Source of the DNA: Ambrosia x helenae
Lineage: Eukaryota; Streptophyta; Magnoliopsida; Asterales; Asteraceae
Length of the DNA: 64,000 nucleotides
Direction of reading: 5' to 3'
Assembly (NCBI GenBank): GCA_030844895.1
Contig: CM061231.1
Span: forward strand, 8,765,618 to 8,829,617
Position numbers and translations under genes: made by a program
Shown here: positions 42,020-52,845 of the stretch, piece by piece
How the letters are laid out: every line of letters starts with the position of its first letter
Position numbering within the stretch: the first letter of the stretch is position 1
Notes under the pieces: generated by a model
Seen by the model: only the letters and a program-made list of their open reading frames with translations
Told to the model about the DNA's origin: nothing
Database searches by the model: none

Positions 42020-42535
42020 TAGATTGATAGTATATATGCGTGCAAGTGGTGTAAATGGACGCCTAGTAAATGTAACATTTTCTTATGGCGCACGGAGCAA
42101 GATAGAGTTCCTACTAAAAAGGCGCTGACAAGGAGAAACATATATGTTGAGGATACTACTTGTGTTCTATGCGAATATGACGAAGAGACAATTGAACATT
42201 TATTAATGGCATGTGGATTCGTTTCAGGGGTTTGGCAGGGGATCTCAATGTGGTGTGGAGTACCTTCGATTTTCTCCTTTTCGGTGCATGATTTAATAGA
42301 GATGCATAAGCACAAAAATGGTTCGGTTATAAAGAAGAAAGTGTTTCAAGGGATAGTGGTTATTGTGGCTTGGCGTATTTGGAAGGCGAGGAACGATAAG
42401 CTTTTTTCTGGCAAAAATTTGAGCGTGGTGGAAGCCGTTTCGGATATTGAGGCTTTGGGTTTTTTGTGGTATAAAAATATATTCAAGGGTGGTATAGTCG
42501 ATTGGGAGAAATGGTGTAAATTTGATTTCGTGTAA
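42020..42535 (+). pseudogene. LINE-3 zinc-binding C-terminus
   Basis: The + strand codes for KWCKWTPSKCNIFLWR and RVPTKKALTRRNI, then CVLCEYDEETIEHLLMAC and VWQGISMWCGVPSIF. The open piece 42206-42535 ends the ORF2 protein with RIWKARNDKLFSGKN and DWEKWCKFDFV before TAA. It corresponds to 15556-16164 in LINE-1. Confidence 0.75.
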
Positions 42536-42845
42536 ATGGTGGTTGTTTTTTATCTATATCTCTATCTTGGATAATAGAGTATAAATCTAGAATATTCCTA
42601 ATGTAATTTAGGTAAATTACCTTGTAATTTTTTGGTAATTCCTTTCTCCTCAAGTTTAGGGATTTGTATATATTATGATGAGATTAATGAGAAGAAGGCA
42701 AGCATTGATCCATACTATTCTTCATGGTATCAAGAGCCTTACTCTAAACCCTATCTTTAACCTCCTTTTCCTCTTTTTTTTTGTTCCTACCGTCCCACAC
42801 TCTTCATACCATAATTTTTTTTCAACAGCCCTACACCAATCGACC

Positions 42846-43747
42846 ATGTCTTCTTCTTCCTATGACTCTGACCGTTACCGTGGCCGTGGACGCGGTCGTG
42901 GACGCGGCAAAGGCAAAAGCTCATTCAGTCGAGGCCAGTCACAACAACATACCTCAAGTAGCTAAGGAATCCCAAATTACTACCACCTTCTGTATGGCCA
43001 TTTATTCCTTGGGGTGGCCCACACAATAATTCTCAGTGGCCTATGTGGAATGCAAATTCAATGCCCCGTTGTCCCTATCCTAGTGGCGCAGCAACTCCTT
43101 CGAACTCCTCAGCAGTCACGGCCCAAGGGATTTTAGGCCCAAAACCACCAAACTCTAATGCAGCCCAATCCTACAATGCAGCCCAAAACCACCAAACTCT
43201 AATGCAGCCCAATCCTACAATGCTGGATACAGCCCAACGAACATAGCACATGCTCCCTACAACCTGACCCTTCATCATAATGACCCGTCCTGGACTATGG
43301 ACACGGGTGCGTTACGTACAATGTCTCCTCAATCTGACAAATTTTCGTCTATTTTTAATTCTTGCATTATTTGTAATATTATTGTTGGTAATGGTAAGAC
43401 TATTCCGGTACTTGGACAGGGTGACATTACCTTACCCCTACCTTTCCCACTCACCCTTTAAACTAAAAAATGTCCTATATGCACCCAACCTTGTTAAAAA
43501 TTTAATATCCGTACGCCGCTTTACAACTGATAACCAATTATCCATAGAATTTGATCCTTATGGTTTTACTGTAAAGGATCTCCAGACCAAAAAACTTATC
43601 CTACGGTGCAATAGCTCGGGGGATCTCTACACTCTCAGCCCGTCCAACATCACCAACCTCAACACTGCGTCCATTTTTGCAGCTATTTCACAAGATACTT
43701 GGCATCAACGTCTTGGCCACCCAGGCCCAGCTATTTACAAACTTTGA
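42846..43747 (+). pseudogene. Copia gag remnant, protease and pre-integrase domain
   Basis: A start codon at 42846 opens MSSSSYDSDRYRGRGRGRG, an Arg-Gly-rich stretch normally near the gag C-terminus. The capsid and CCHC zinc knuckle expected before it are absent, leaving only about 120 bp between primer site and ATG. Then come QNQ-type repeats, the protease motif WTMDTGA (about 43293-43313), and after a frame change LKNVLYAPNLVKNLISV and TWHQRLGHPG of the pre-integrase domain (43280-43747). Confidence 0.7.
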
Positions 43748-44598
43748 AATCTAATAAATTTATTAAATGTGGTACTTTAGACAATAAAGTTTGTTCTGCT
43801 TGTGTTTTTGGGAAACACACTCGTCTTCCTTTTTCTAATTATAGTACAAGTACTTTTATGCCTTTTGATCTTGTGCACAGTGATGTTTGGACCTCTCCCA
43901 TTATTAGTAATGGGGTCATCGGTATTATGTGTTGTTCTTTGATGATTACACTAATTTTTTATGGACTTACCTAATTGCCCACAAATTATGTTTTCACCAT
44001 GTTTACCAAATTCACGACCTTTGTTCACACATAATTTGGGGCTAAAACAAAACAACTTCAATGTGACAATGGTCGTGAATACGCCAATAACCAATTTCAC
44101 ACTTTTTGTAACCAACATGGGATGCAATTTCGCTTTTCTTGCCCACACACCTCATCACAAAATGGAAAAGCGGAGCAGAAGATTCGAGCCATAAACAACA
44201 ACATCCGAACACTCTTAGCCCACTCCTTAATGCCAAACACTTACTGGTCACACGCCCTTGAAACCGCAACCTACCTCCACAATATCATTCCCACTAAAAT
44301 AAATCACTTCCAAACACCCACCCAACGACTTTATAAATGTCTTCCAACATATGACCATCTTGGAGTGTTCGGTTGCCTATGCTACCCGCTTATCTCACAC
44401 ACCACCATTCATAAATTAGAATTCCGCTCCACCCCATGCGTCTTCCTTGGTTACCCACCAAACCACCACGGCTATAAATGTTTAGACCTCAAAACAAACA
44501 AAATTACCATTAACTGTCACATCCTCTTTGACGAAACCTTTTTTCCTTTTGCCAAAAAGCTGAAACCCAAATTCCTTGATGACCCCATCCACCCTTAA
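43748..44598 (+). pseudogene. Copia integrase
   Basis: Integrase in two open pieces. 43699-43974 has VCSACVFGKHTRLPF and PFDLVHSDVWTSP, covering the zinc-finger end and first catalytic Asp. 44122-44598 has CPHTSSQNGKAEQKIRAINN with the catalytic Glu region, then EFRSTPCVFLGYP of the C-terminal part. In between, a frame change removes continuity around the second Asp. Confidence 0.75.
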
Positions 44599-45002
44599 TT
44601 TATGTTCCTAGCCCAATCCCATCCTACATCCCCTACTCTACCTACACCCAATTCCAGTGGCCCAAACATAACCCAAGTCCCAGGCCCAATTGATGCTACC
44701 TCACCTCATCCTCCCAATAGCCCACCATCGGACCCACTTCCTCACACCTCTAATTTACCTACTGACCACCTTAATTATTTGACCGGCCCATCAAACTCGA
44801 CTTCCTCACCAACCGCCTTTCCACCTCAGACTACACCATCATCACCCGGTTCCCCTATTCATCCACAACCGTCCCCACCCGTCCCATCACCAAGTACCAT
44901 ACCCGTACCACCACCCCCACCCGAAAAATGCGAACCCGAGCTATTTCAGGCATCACCAAACCAAAACAAATATTTAACCTTTCCACCCCAACCATTATTC
45001 TA

Positions 45003-46550
45003 ATCCCTAAAACACCCCATGAGGCCCTGTCCAAACCAGCGTGGTACGATGCCATGGCTAACAAGTTTAATGCTTTAATTAAAAACATGACTTAGGAACT
45101 TGTCCCGAGATAGGAATATATGCATTTGATTCGTAGTATGTGACTTTTTCGCCATAAATACAGGTATGATGGCACGTTGGAACGTTATAAGGCTCGGTTG
45201 GTAGGTGATGGTAGAAATCAAGAGGTCGATATTGATTGTGGAGAAACTTTCAGTCATGTGGTTAAACCTGTCACAATACGTATTGTTCTAACCTTAGCCC
45301 TTTCACAGTGATGGTCAATTCATCAGCTGGACGTCACCGGTGCCTTCTTGCATGTTAACTTATTGGAGGCGGTTTACATGTACCAGCTTATGGGTTTTCT
45401 CCACAGAGATTATCTTGATCATGTATGCCGTCTTAGGAAATCTCTCTATAGCCTCAAACAAGCTCCTCGTGCTTGGTACCAAAGATTCACCGATTTTGTG
45501 CTCTCTATTGGCTTTATTCGGAGTAAGTGTGATAATTCTCTATTTACTTTTCACCATGAGGGTGACATTGCTTACCTTCTCATCTATATGGATGACATCA
45601 TTCTCACATCCTCCACAGATTCCCTACGTGTGCGACTTATTCGCAGCCTCGCGGCTGAATTTGCTATGAAAGATCTTGGACCTCTCACCTATTTCTTAGG
45701 TATCATGGTTTCCCGTTCTACTGCCGGCATGTTCTTATCACAACAATCTTATGCCTTGGATATCATCTCACGCGCTGGTATGGATTCATGCAATCCAGTC
45801 GCAACACCGGTTGATACAGAACCGAAGCTCAATGCCACATCTAGTCCACCATTTGAAAATCTAACTCTATACAGAAGCCTTGCAGGTGCTCTCCAGTACC
45901 CCACGTTCACCAGACCAGACATAAGCTATGCAGTTCAACAAATTCGTATGCATATGCATGACCCAAAGACTGACCATTGGAATGAATTAAAACGCATCAT
46001 TCGGTATGTCAAAGGCACGACTGATTATGGGCTTACGCTTTCGACCTCTTCGGATATATCTTTACGTGCCTACACAGATGCAGATTGGGCAGGCTGTCCT
46101 GACACACATCGATCTACTTCGGGTTATTGCGTGTACATGGAGTTGAATCCACTGTCATGGTCCTCCAAGCATCAATCTACTATATCCCGCTCGAGCGTCG
46201 AGGCGGAATATCGAGCCGTTGCCAACGTTGTTGCTGAAGTTTATTGGATCCAGAGTCTTCTACTTGAATTGCATCGTCCGGTCAAATCTGCTACTCTTGT
46301 TTATTGTGATAATATCAGTGCTATTTATTTTTCTGGTAACCTGGTACGGCATCAACGTACTAAACATATTGAGTTGGATATTTACTTTGTTCGGGAGCAT
46401 GTACAGAGAGGAACAGTTCGAATTCTACATACTTCGACAAGATTTCAAATTGCGGACATATTCACCAAAGGCCTCCCAAGACTGTTGTTCGACGAGTTTC
46501 GTTCTAGTCTCAACATACAGAAACCTCCCGTTTCGACTGCGGTGGTGTAA
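45003..46550 (+). pseudogene. Copia reverse transcriptase and RNase H
   Basis: The intact part is a 400-codon frame from about 45348. It has SLYSLKQAPRAWYQRF, YMDDIILTS with the catalytic Asp pair, then RNase H with YTDADWAGC, SSVEAEYRA, YCDNISAIYF and TKHIELDIYFVREH. It ends properly at TAA 46548-46550 on the edge of the 3' LTR. Upstream (45003-45347) the RT start is readable (YKARLVGDGRNQEVDIDCGETF, QLDVTGAFLH) but carries stops, for example TGA at about 45307. The linker at 44602-45003 is Pro- and Ser-rich. Confidence 0.8.
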
Positions 46551-46755
46551 TAGAGTATAAATCTAGAATATTCCTAATGTAATTTAGGTAGATTATCTTG
46601 TAATTATTTTTGGTATTTCCTTTCTCCCCAAGTTTAAGGATTTTTATATATTATGATGAGAAAGAGGGAAAACATTGATCCATACTATTCTTGATTGGAG
46701 ATAGATGTCCTTTGTGTTTTTATTGAAAGTTGATTTTCAAAAAATAAAATAAAAT

Positions 46756-47696
46756 ATTCATCTTGGAAATCATAGAAGTTTTCATGGTATAATAGCAGCT
46801 TATGTAGATTTGCACAATATTGGTCCTAAATTTTGTGAAATTAAATAAAAATAATTATACATCAATCTAATATAAGAATTTATGTGGCAACATATTATTT
46901 TAAATAAATAATCACTGAACAAATAATTGAAGAAAAAGCAAAGGTAAGATTCAAGTACAAGATAAAAATCCCTTTTTCCTTGTCAAAAGCGCTGGTTTAT
47001 TAATGATTAAACTTTTCTTTTTGTCTGGTGATTAACTTAATATATCACTCAAGAAAACACTTCTTGACCAATGAAAAACTAAGGACATAAATGGTGTTTG
47101 ATCTTCTTAAACATTTGCCTAATGATTTTGTTTCAGTTTTAATCAAGTATTTGCCTTTTGTTCTCCTTTACGTATGGAATCTCATCTCATTGTTTGTTGA
47201 GTTATATCACTAAGTTGCTTTTGAGATTCATTGTACTTGCAATATATTAATATGCAAGAATATTCAATTTATAGATATACAGTTCTTGTTGAGATTTTGT
47301 TTTCAAAATTGTAAGAAAAAATAATGTAATACATGGGAGATTGAATAACATGTATGGCATATAAACATAGATACGGAACCTCTTGTTACTATATTGTTTA
47401 TCGTTTTGGTTAGTTTACAACAAAACTATATCATTTTAGTTAACTGCCTACAAACAATTTTTTATGATTTTACTGAATGTATCAATATTTTTGTTGTTTA
47501 TAATGTTTCTCTTATCATACCTCTTGCTAGTGTAAGGTAAGTATAACTTATCAAGTCCATATATGTCGTGGTTGAATGGAATTTAATGTAGACAATAAAA
47601 CTAGAAACACATAATTTATAGGGGTTAACTAAAAATATTTTAGCTTTTATGTAATATAACAAAAACAACAGAGTTTTAAATTGATTTATATTTACA
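46756..47696. other. AT-rich intergenic DNA
   Basis: About 940 bp with no gene, inverted repeat or conserved coding that I can see. Short frames such as 47498-47719 lack any domain. Confidence 0.45.
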
Positions 47697-47705
47697 TTTG
47701 TGATA

Positions 47706-47992
47706 GAGTAAATTGCCAAAATGGCCCCTCAGGTTTGGCCCAGATTGCTTGTTTGGGCAGTTATCTTTTTTTTTCTGCCAAAAGCACCCCTCAAAGTTCG
47801 AAAATTGCCATTTTGGCCCATATTTAACAGACTTTCTGACTGAGCATTGAAAGTCAGTTAAGTATGAGGGGCAATTTCGTCCTTTCATCTGTACTTCATC
47901 TTCTCCATATAAAAACCCCCCAAACCTATTATTTGCTATGCCACCACCTCCATTTTGGCCCATTGTCTGCCCAAACACACACACCTAACTAC

Positions 47993-48043
<51 letters not shown>

Positions 48044-49154
48044 CGGAGAAAACGATGGGCGGATCTGTATACCGACCACGACGACGAGACCACGGCGGCG
48101 TTTTCCTATCTTTTAACCTCCTATGACAAAACCACATCTGCAACTGCCGATCTGTTAAACCCAACTGCGTCGATAGCTCGGCTCGAACCTGCTCCGATGG
48201 ATATGACTCAACTGAAGATCAAATCAAATCAAATCAAGTAACCTCGACTGGCCATTAATCACCCAACCTCGACTGTTTAGCCTCGAAATCGACCCAGACA
48301 TCACCAGCTTAAGCCCCTGTTCGGAACCCTAAACCGCCGCCATCTTCTCTGTCTGCTGTCCTCGACGTCGGAATAGGCCGGTTGGCCGGAGACCACAGCC
48401 GGCAACCTTTATCTTTCTAATACTTCACCTCCTTCTATTCTCCCCTCATGCCCTTGAGAAGATGTCAATGCAGCATCATGACCATAATCTGACTTGGTTC
48501 CCTGAACATTAAATAAGCATAAACAAATTCTAATTCAGCAATATTGAGAAGTAAGTTCAATAGAGGAAAGCAGATCAAGCAAACCTGGTGGCTAAAAGTT
48601 GAAGGACTTCTGGAATATGGTCCGCGGGCCATGGTGTACATTGCAGATCTGCCTCGAGATCTTGGTGTCACAAAACCATTTTCAAGATTCCCTATACTGT
48701 TTGCAGTCTTTTGAACCACTGTTGTAATCGGTGTTCTTTGAAGCAACTTTGAGTCTTGTCTAGGTGCTTGACTATTTGGCCTAGATCCCATGTAATACTT
48801 TGCCAGCTCAGCGGGTGGAGCAGTCTCCTCCGTGGAGACCCATCTCTCTCTCTATCTTTCGATTCTCTCTCTCTCATCTCTCTATTATAGGATGTGTGTG
48901 TGTGTTCCAATAAGTTAATAAGTTAAGGGAGAGGTGGGCAGATGGAGAAGATGAAGTATAGATGAAGTATAGATGAAAGGACGAAATTGCCCCTCATACT
49001 TAACTGACTTTCAATACTCAGTCAGAAAGTCTGTTAAATATGGGCCAAAATGGCAATTTTCGAACTTTGAGGGGTGCTTTTGGCAGAAAAAAAAGATAAC
49101 TGCCCAAACAAGCAATCTGGGCCAAACCTGAGGGGCCATTTTGGCAATTTACTC
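47706..49154. mobile_element. Pack-MULE carrying a NUP1-like gene fragment
   Basis: A 1449-bp element with terminal inverted repeats of about 205 bp starting GAGTAAATTGCCAAAATGG, flanked by the 9-bp duplication TTTGTGATA (47697-47705 and 49155-49163). The interior is not transposase. It has a (GA)n run at 47996-48038, GC-richer DNA, and on the - strand two exon-like segments with a GT-AG intron (48420-48838). This is the usual make-up of a Pack-MULE, a Mutator-like element that has picked up host gene pieces. Confidence 0.85.
48420..48838 (-). pseudogene. Captured nucleoporin NUP1/NUP136-like fragment, two exons
   Basis: Inside the MULE the - strand reads PPAELAKYYMGSRPNSQAP, then LLQRTPITTVVQKT and RSAMYTMARGPYSR, ending at SHQ followed by a GT donor (exon about 48585-48838). 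After an 83-bp intron (48502-48584, ending CAG) the phase is kept and the frame continues GTKSDYGHDAALTSSQ (48420-48501). The ELAKxYMGSRP and AxYxMARxPYSR wording resembles plant NUP1 (NUP136), a nuclear-basket protein. This is from memory, not a search. Only a small middle part of such a gene is present, so it is a captured fragment, perhaps transcribed as part of the MULE. Confidence 0.5.
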
Positions 49155-49194
49155 TTTGTGATAAGACTTATGTTTTTTTTGGGGGGGGGGGGGA

Positions 49195-49428
49195 TTTGGA
49201 ATTAAATAATCCCAACTTAGGGAAATTTGAAGGCAATAATCCCAACTTGAAAACTGGAATATAACACTTCGAACTTGTCTTGTATTTTATTTCATTGGAT
49301 CAAAACTAACTCAGTTGGTTAACCCTACATCAGACGACATGTGGACTGCCACGTCAGCAGAAAACTAACTGGGCTAACCCCAGTTAGTTTTGGTCCAATG
49401 GAATAAAATACAAGACAAGTTGGGAATG
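49195..49428. mobile_element. Truncated MITE of the 8004-8357 family
   Basis: The left end GGAATTAAATAATCCCAACTT, AAAACTGGAAT, ATTTCATTGGATCAAAACTAAC and the inverse words TTAGTTTTGGTCCAATGG show the same arms as the intron-1 MITE. The right arm stops at AAGTTGGGAATG, exactly where the next element's LTR begins, so the LTR retrotransposon inserted into or cut this MITE. Confidence 0.6.
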
Positions 49429-50031
49429 TGTAGGATCGACGAACGGGTCAACCGACAATCACGAGGTTTATATTCAGAGTGCGGAATCCTCTAAATATGT
49501 TCTAATAACAAAAACAACCAAGAAACAATGATATGCGAGTAATTAACACACACAAATGGGTCAAAAGATTAAAGATTTATCATTAAAACAGAGCTCGAGT
49601 GTTATAATGATCAAATCAGACTTCTCAAACCAGGGGAGGGTGTTTGGAGAGTGTGTGTGGCAAGAACTAATGATTAGGGTTATGATTGGGCCTATTTATA
49701 CCTCCTATTCACGTACAGACCAGTATAGGCGATTACGAAGCTATGCCACATGTAATTATAGGCGATTAGGCCCTAATCGCCTATAACAACTAGCAATTAG
49801 CTTTTATTCATGTGAACAGTACTAGCAATTACACCCTATTCATGTGAAGAGTGCTAGCAATTACACCCTATTCATGTGAACAGTGCTAGCAATTACATTG
49901 TAATTGCCTGTACAGTAATGCTAATCGCCTATAGGTTCTAATCACACCCAAAACGCTTATAAACATCTCCAAACACCCCGAAACGCATCCAAACAACATA
50001 TATACTAGCCTAGGGACATCATGTACTAACA
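49429..50031 (-). repeat. 3' LTR of a SIRE-like Copia
   Basis: About 603 bp which on the - strand begins TGTTAGTACATG and ends CGATCCTACA, directly preceded (- strand) by the polypurine tract AAGGGGGAGTC (50032-50042). The LTR contains repeats of GCTAGCAATTAC and CCTATTCATGTGAA (49790-49900). TG...CA ends and tract position fit a Copia 3' LTR. Confidence 0.75.
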
Positions 50032-50042
50032 GACTCCCCCTT
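50032..50042 (-). promoter_or_regulatory. Polypurine tract
   Basis: AAGGGGGAGTC on the - strand, immediately before the TGTTAG start of the LTR; the usual primer site for plus-strand DNA synthesis in LTR retrotransposons. Confidence 0.7.
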
Positions 50043-50163
50043 GAACCAGGCTAGTAAACGTACAGAGACTTCAAAAGACAAAGTTTATAACACAGCAAAA
50101 ACAACTTTACAGACTCGTAAACAGAACAAACAAAAATGACGCTCAGCAACTTCAGTCTTCACT

Positions 50164-52066
50164 TTACTTTGACATCGTCCTGATCCTTGTAAGTCTTGAC
50201 CAGTCGCATCCAGCGTGAACTTTGTTGGCGTGGCAGAAGCGAATCACCCTCTGAAACTTTAAGGCTTGATCAGCTTCGGCTTCCAAGTGCTGAATGGGAT
50301 ACAGGAACAATGTCTCCACATCCTTTGCTGAGCAGTTAATAAGCCACATAGGGTCCCATATTCTTATTTTCCTACAAGGCTTTGGTGAGTTGCTCAAGAC
50401 TATCACTGCTTCGGTTTTAGCTGCATCATAATGCCAATAATAGAACTTTGAAGAGAAGTCTTGTTCAACAAGGACCATCGGTATCTTTGAAACACTTTCT
50501 GGTGGCTTGACTTTGTGCTTCCAGATTGGACTTTTGGTGAAGGGATGGAGCTTGCTTGTCTTGAATGATTTTGGATACTGACGTCTGAGAGTTTCCCATT
50601 CTCCCGCGCTTTCCCTTTTCAGAATATTGAAGAAACCTCGAAGATCATCGGCAGACTCATAATACAATGGATAGAGTAATCGAACTAAGTCATGAACATA
50701 CCCGAATGGTAAGCTGAGAACCTTCAAATAAGGCTGAAAGTAGAGCAAACCGTCCTGCCATTTGACTCCCAGCATCCTAGCATGTTTGATGTTGACCCAG
50801 CTGATTACATTACCAGACATCTTCAAAAGTCACTTCTTGAATATAGATTCCTGCACCAGATCTTTCTTCTTCTCAGACTCTTCTCCAGATGGAAACCATT
50901 TAGGATACTTCTGCCTGATCATATCATGTCTTTCTTTTACTTTATCAAGAACTGGAGTAGGATCAGTCTTGAGCTTTTCCTCAGCCTCATGAAGCATCTC
51001 CTTAGAAATATTCGGTATCCCAGTGCCAGAATCGTCAACTTCATATTCAGGAGAAGGCACTTTGGATCCATCTTCCATCTCAACTTCATGGTTATCCGGA
51101 TTCAACTATGGAGTACCGTGACTTGCACCGAAAGATTCTCCGGGTGCTAAGCCAAAGATCTTTTCCAAATCATCAGGAGTAACCTCAGGAGGTATTTCAC
51201 CATCCTCCAAATCATATTCTGAAGACTCTAGAGGTACGAATAAGTTGCCATCATCATCATCATAAGCAAAATAACTGTTTAGAGGCTCTACTATCTCTAC
51301 AGTAACCATTGCTTGCTTTAATGATTCTCGCATCTTTTGAATCTTGTCTTTGAAAGGCTACCCCTTAGCAGAAGAACCTGCTTCGGGATCCTTGCCTTGT
51401 GAATCATCTAGTTTCTTTTGTCGCCTCTTTCCAGACCCCGTTGATGATACGCCACCACCTGTGGCTCCAGGATCACCACCACCACCATCTTTACTATCTT
51501 TACCTCCATCATCATCACTATCTTCGTCGTCATCTTCTTCATCATCCGAATCATCATCATCAGAATCAGCCTTAGAACTTGTAGCACCTTTGAGTCTTGG
51601 AAGGTCTACAATTATCTGGTTCACCTTAGCCTTCAGCTTCTTATTTCATGATCTGTATTTTGTGATCCGCTTTTCATTGTTGACATTTGTGAGCTGAAGC
51701 TGATTGCATTGGGATTCAACACTGGTAAGTCTAGCTAGAGTGCTTTGGTTAGACTCTACCAGTTTCTGATGAGATTCTGTATGCTGCTGATTGGACATGA
51801 GAAGCATTCTATTTGAAGCTTGCAGCTCTTTGTTTGACTGGATGGTTTCACCGATCAACTCCAGCATAGCCCTTTCATTTTCTTCAACATTTGCATATTT
51901 GCCCCTTAACTCAGCAATCTCACGCGCTTGTGCAACAACTATAGCAGTTAACTCACTGATCTGGCGTTGTAGTTGATCATTTGAGGCCAGTGCTGAGGAA
52001 GAGGAGAGCGGATCGGTTGACTTAGAAGTCGGAGGTCGAACTTCTTGTCGCATCTTCTTTATCAGT
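50164..52066 (-). pseudogene. Env-like or accessory ORF of a SIRE-like Copia, broken by four stops
   Basis: One - strand reading frame of about 630 codons runs from about 52066 to 50164 and is interrupted only by four in-frame stops (about 51646, 51358, 51106, 50830). In order it encodes a Ser-rich start (PPTSKSTDPLSSSS), a long coiled coil (LQRQISELTAIVVAQAREIAEL onward, to about 51650), a very acidic Asp/Ser stretch with a basic KRRQKK, a mixed acidic linker, and a folded-looking C-terminal domain (YFQPYLKVLSLPFGYVHDLV, FYYWHYDAAKTEAVIVL, IRIWDPMWLINCS). Its place between pol and the polypurine tract matches the extra ORF of SIRE-type Copia elements, sometimes called env-like. I see no clear membrane segment, so the envelope role is doubtful. 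Confidence 0.55.
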
Positions 52067-52845
52067 GCAATCCACAAGTCCATGTTTGAATCCGTAGGAT
52101 ATAAGATAGTTGCTAAGCATTTGATACCATTCACGCGGAGCTTGATGGAGTCCGTACAACGCTTTGTTCAATTTGTAGACTTTTTCGCGATGAAGCGGAT
52201 CCTCAAAACCCGGTGGCTGAGCAACACACACCTCTTCCTTCATGATACCATACAGAAAAGTTTTCACGTCCATTTGATACACCTTAAACCGTTTGTACGA
52301 AGCGTAGGGCTGGCATAACAGGTTACACGAACCTGTTAAGACACGAACACGAAACTTGTAAACACAAACACGACACGAAATCTAATCGTGTCATTTTTTT
52401 TCAAACACGAACACGAACCTGTGTATAACAAGTTAACACGATAAGACACGACAAGACACTATAAGGAACACCTAGTAAAATAAGTTAACAAGACAAGACA
52501 CGATAAGACATGACAAGACACGACAAGACATGATAAAAAACACGATAATGCACGATAAGACTTGTTAAGACACGTACACGATAAGACACGAACACGAAAC
52601 ATGTAAACACGAACACGACACGAAAATAATCAGATCTTAACGTGTTGACCTGTTATAGACACGAAACCTGTTAAGGCCAAACACAAAACCTGTTAAAATC
52701 GTGTAGGTTCGTATCAGGTTATCGTGTTCGTGTCTAAATTGCCAGCCCTAACGAAGCGTAAGCTAAGAACATCCGGATAGCTTCAAGGCGTGCAACTGGA
52801 GCGTATACTTCGTTGTAAACTATTCCTTTGATTTGACTTTACCAG
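52067..52845 (-). pseudogene. Copia reverse transcriptase fragment split by a hAT MITE
   Basis: The - strand reads VYNEVYAPVARLEAIRMFLAYAS (52759 to about 52845). After the MITE at 52305-52750 it continues in the same sense with KVYQMDVKTFLYG, EEVCVAQPPGFEDP and LNKALYGLHQAPREWYQML (52071-52304). It stops inside the RT domain at GLVDCT, before the YVDD motif, and the DNA goes straight on into the frame at 50164-52066. RT catalytic core and RNase H are therefore missing. The upstream end is also cut, near 52845. Confidence 0.75.
52305..52750. mobile_element. hAT-type MITE inside Copia reverse transcriptase
   Basis: A 446-bp element starting TAGGGCTGGCA and ending TTGCCAGCCCTA, flanked by a perfect 8-bp duplication ACGAAGCG (52297-52304 and 52751-52758). 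The interior consists of ACACGAACACG and AAGACACGATAAG words in tandem. Removing it with one duplication copy restores continuity of the Copia coding sense on the - strand. Confidence 0.92.

Larger units (their letters stand above)
42568..46694 (+). mobile_element. Copia retrotransposon with short LTRs, gag deleted
   Basis: A + strand Copia inside the LINE-3 3' UTR. LTRs of about 150 bp (about 42568-42724 and 46546-46694) share AATAGAGTATAAATCTAGAA and end CCATACTATTCTT. The primer site TGGTATCAAGAGCC directly follows the 5' LTR (42725-42738), close to the usual initiator-Met form. Order: gag remnant, protease, integrase, Pro-rich linker, reverse transcriptase and RNase H. Short LTRs and the QWPMW/CPYP-type gag tail suggest the Ale/Retrofit lineage (inference). 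Frame breaks make it non-autonomous. Target duplication not clear. Confidence 0.85.
40266..46755 (+). mobile_element. LINE-3: 5'-truncated L1-type retrotransposon, split by Copia
   Basis: A + strand LINE that begins inside ORF2 just before the reverse transcriptase. It has RT pieces (40322-41037), the post-RT region (41066-41758) and the zinc-binding C-terminus (about 42020-42535). Its 3' UTR resumes after the Copia insert: TTGGAGATAGATG at about 46695, then the tail GAAAGTTGATTTTCAAAAAATAAAATAAAAT, which matches the LINE-1 3' end. Stops at several points make it inactive. No endonuclease or ORF1 is present. Confidence 0.8.

Noticed and set aside
44855..45257. - strand frames opposite the Copia linker and RT start
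   Set aside because: Shadows of the + strand Copia coding region, without domains.
47864..48241. 125-codon frame containing an Arg-Glu run
   Set aside because: The run is a (GA)n microsatellite inside the Pack-MULE; no conserved flanks.
48501..48910. A functional nucleoporin gene
   Set aside because: Only a small middle portion is present and it lies wholly between MULE arms, so it is a captured fragment.
51344..51697. 117-codon + strand frame rich in Pro and Ser
   Set aside because: Complement of the acidic Asp/Ser stretch of the accessory ORF on the - strand.
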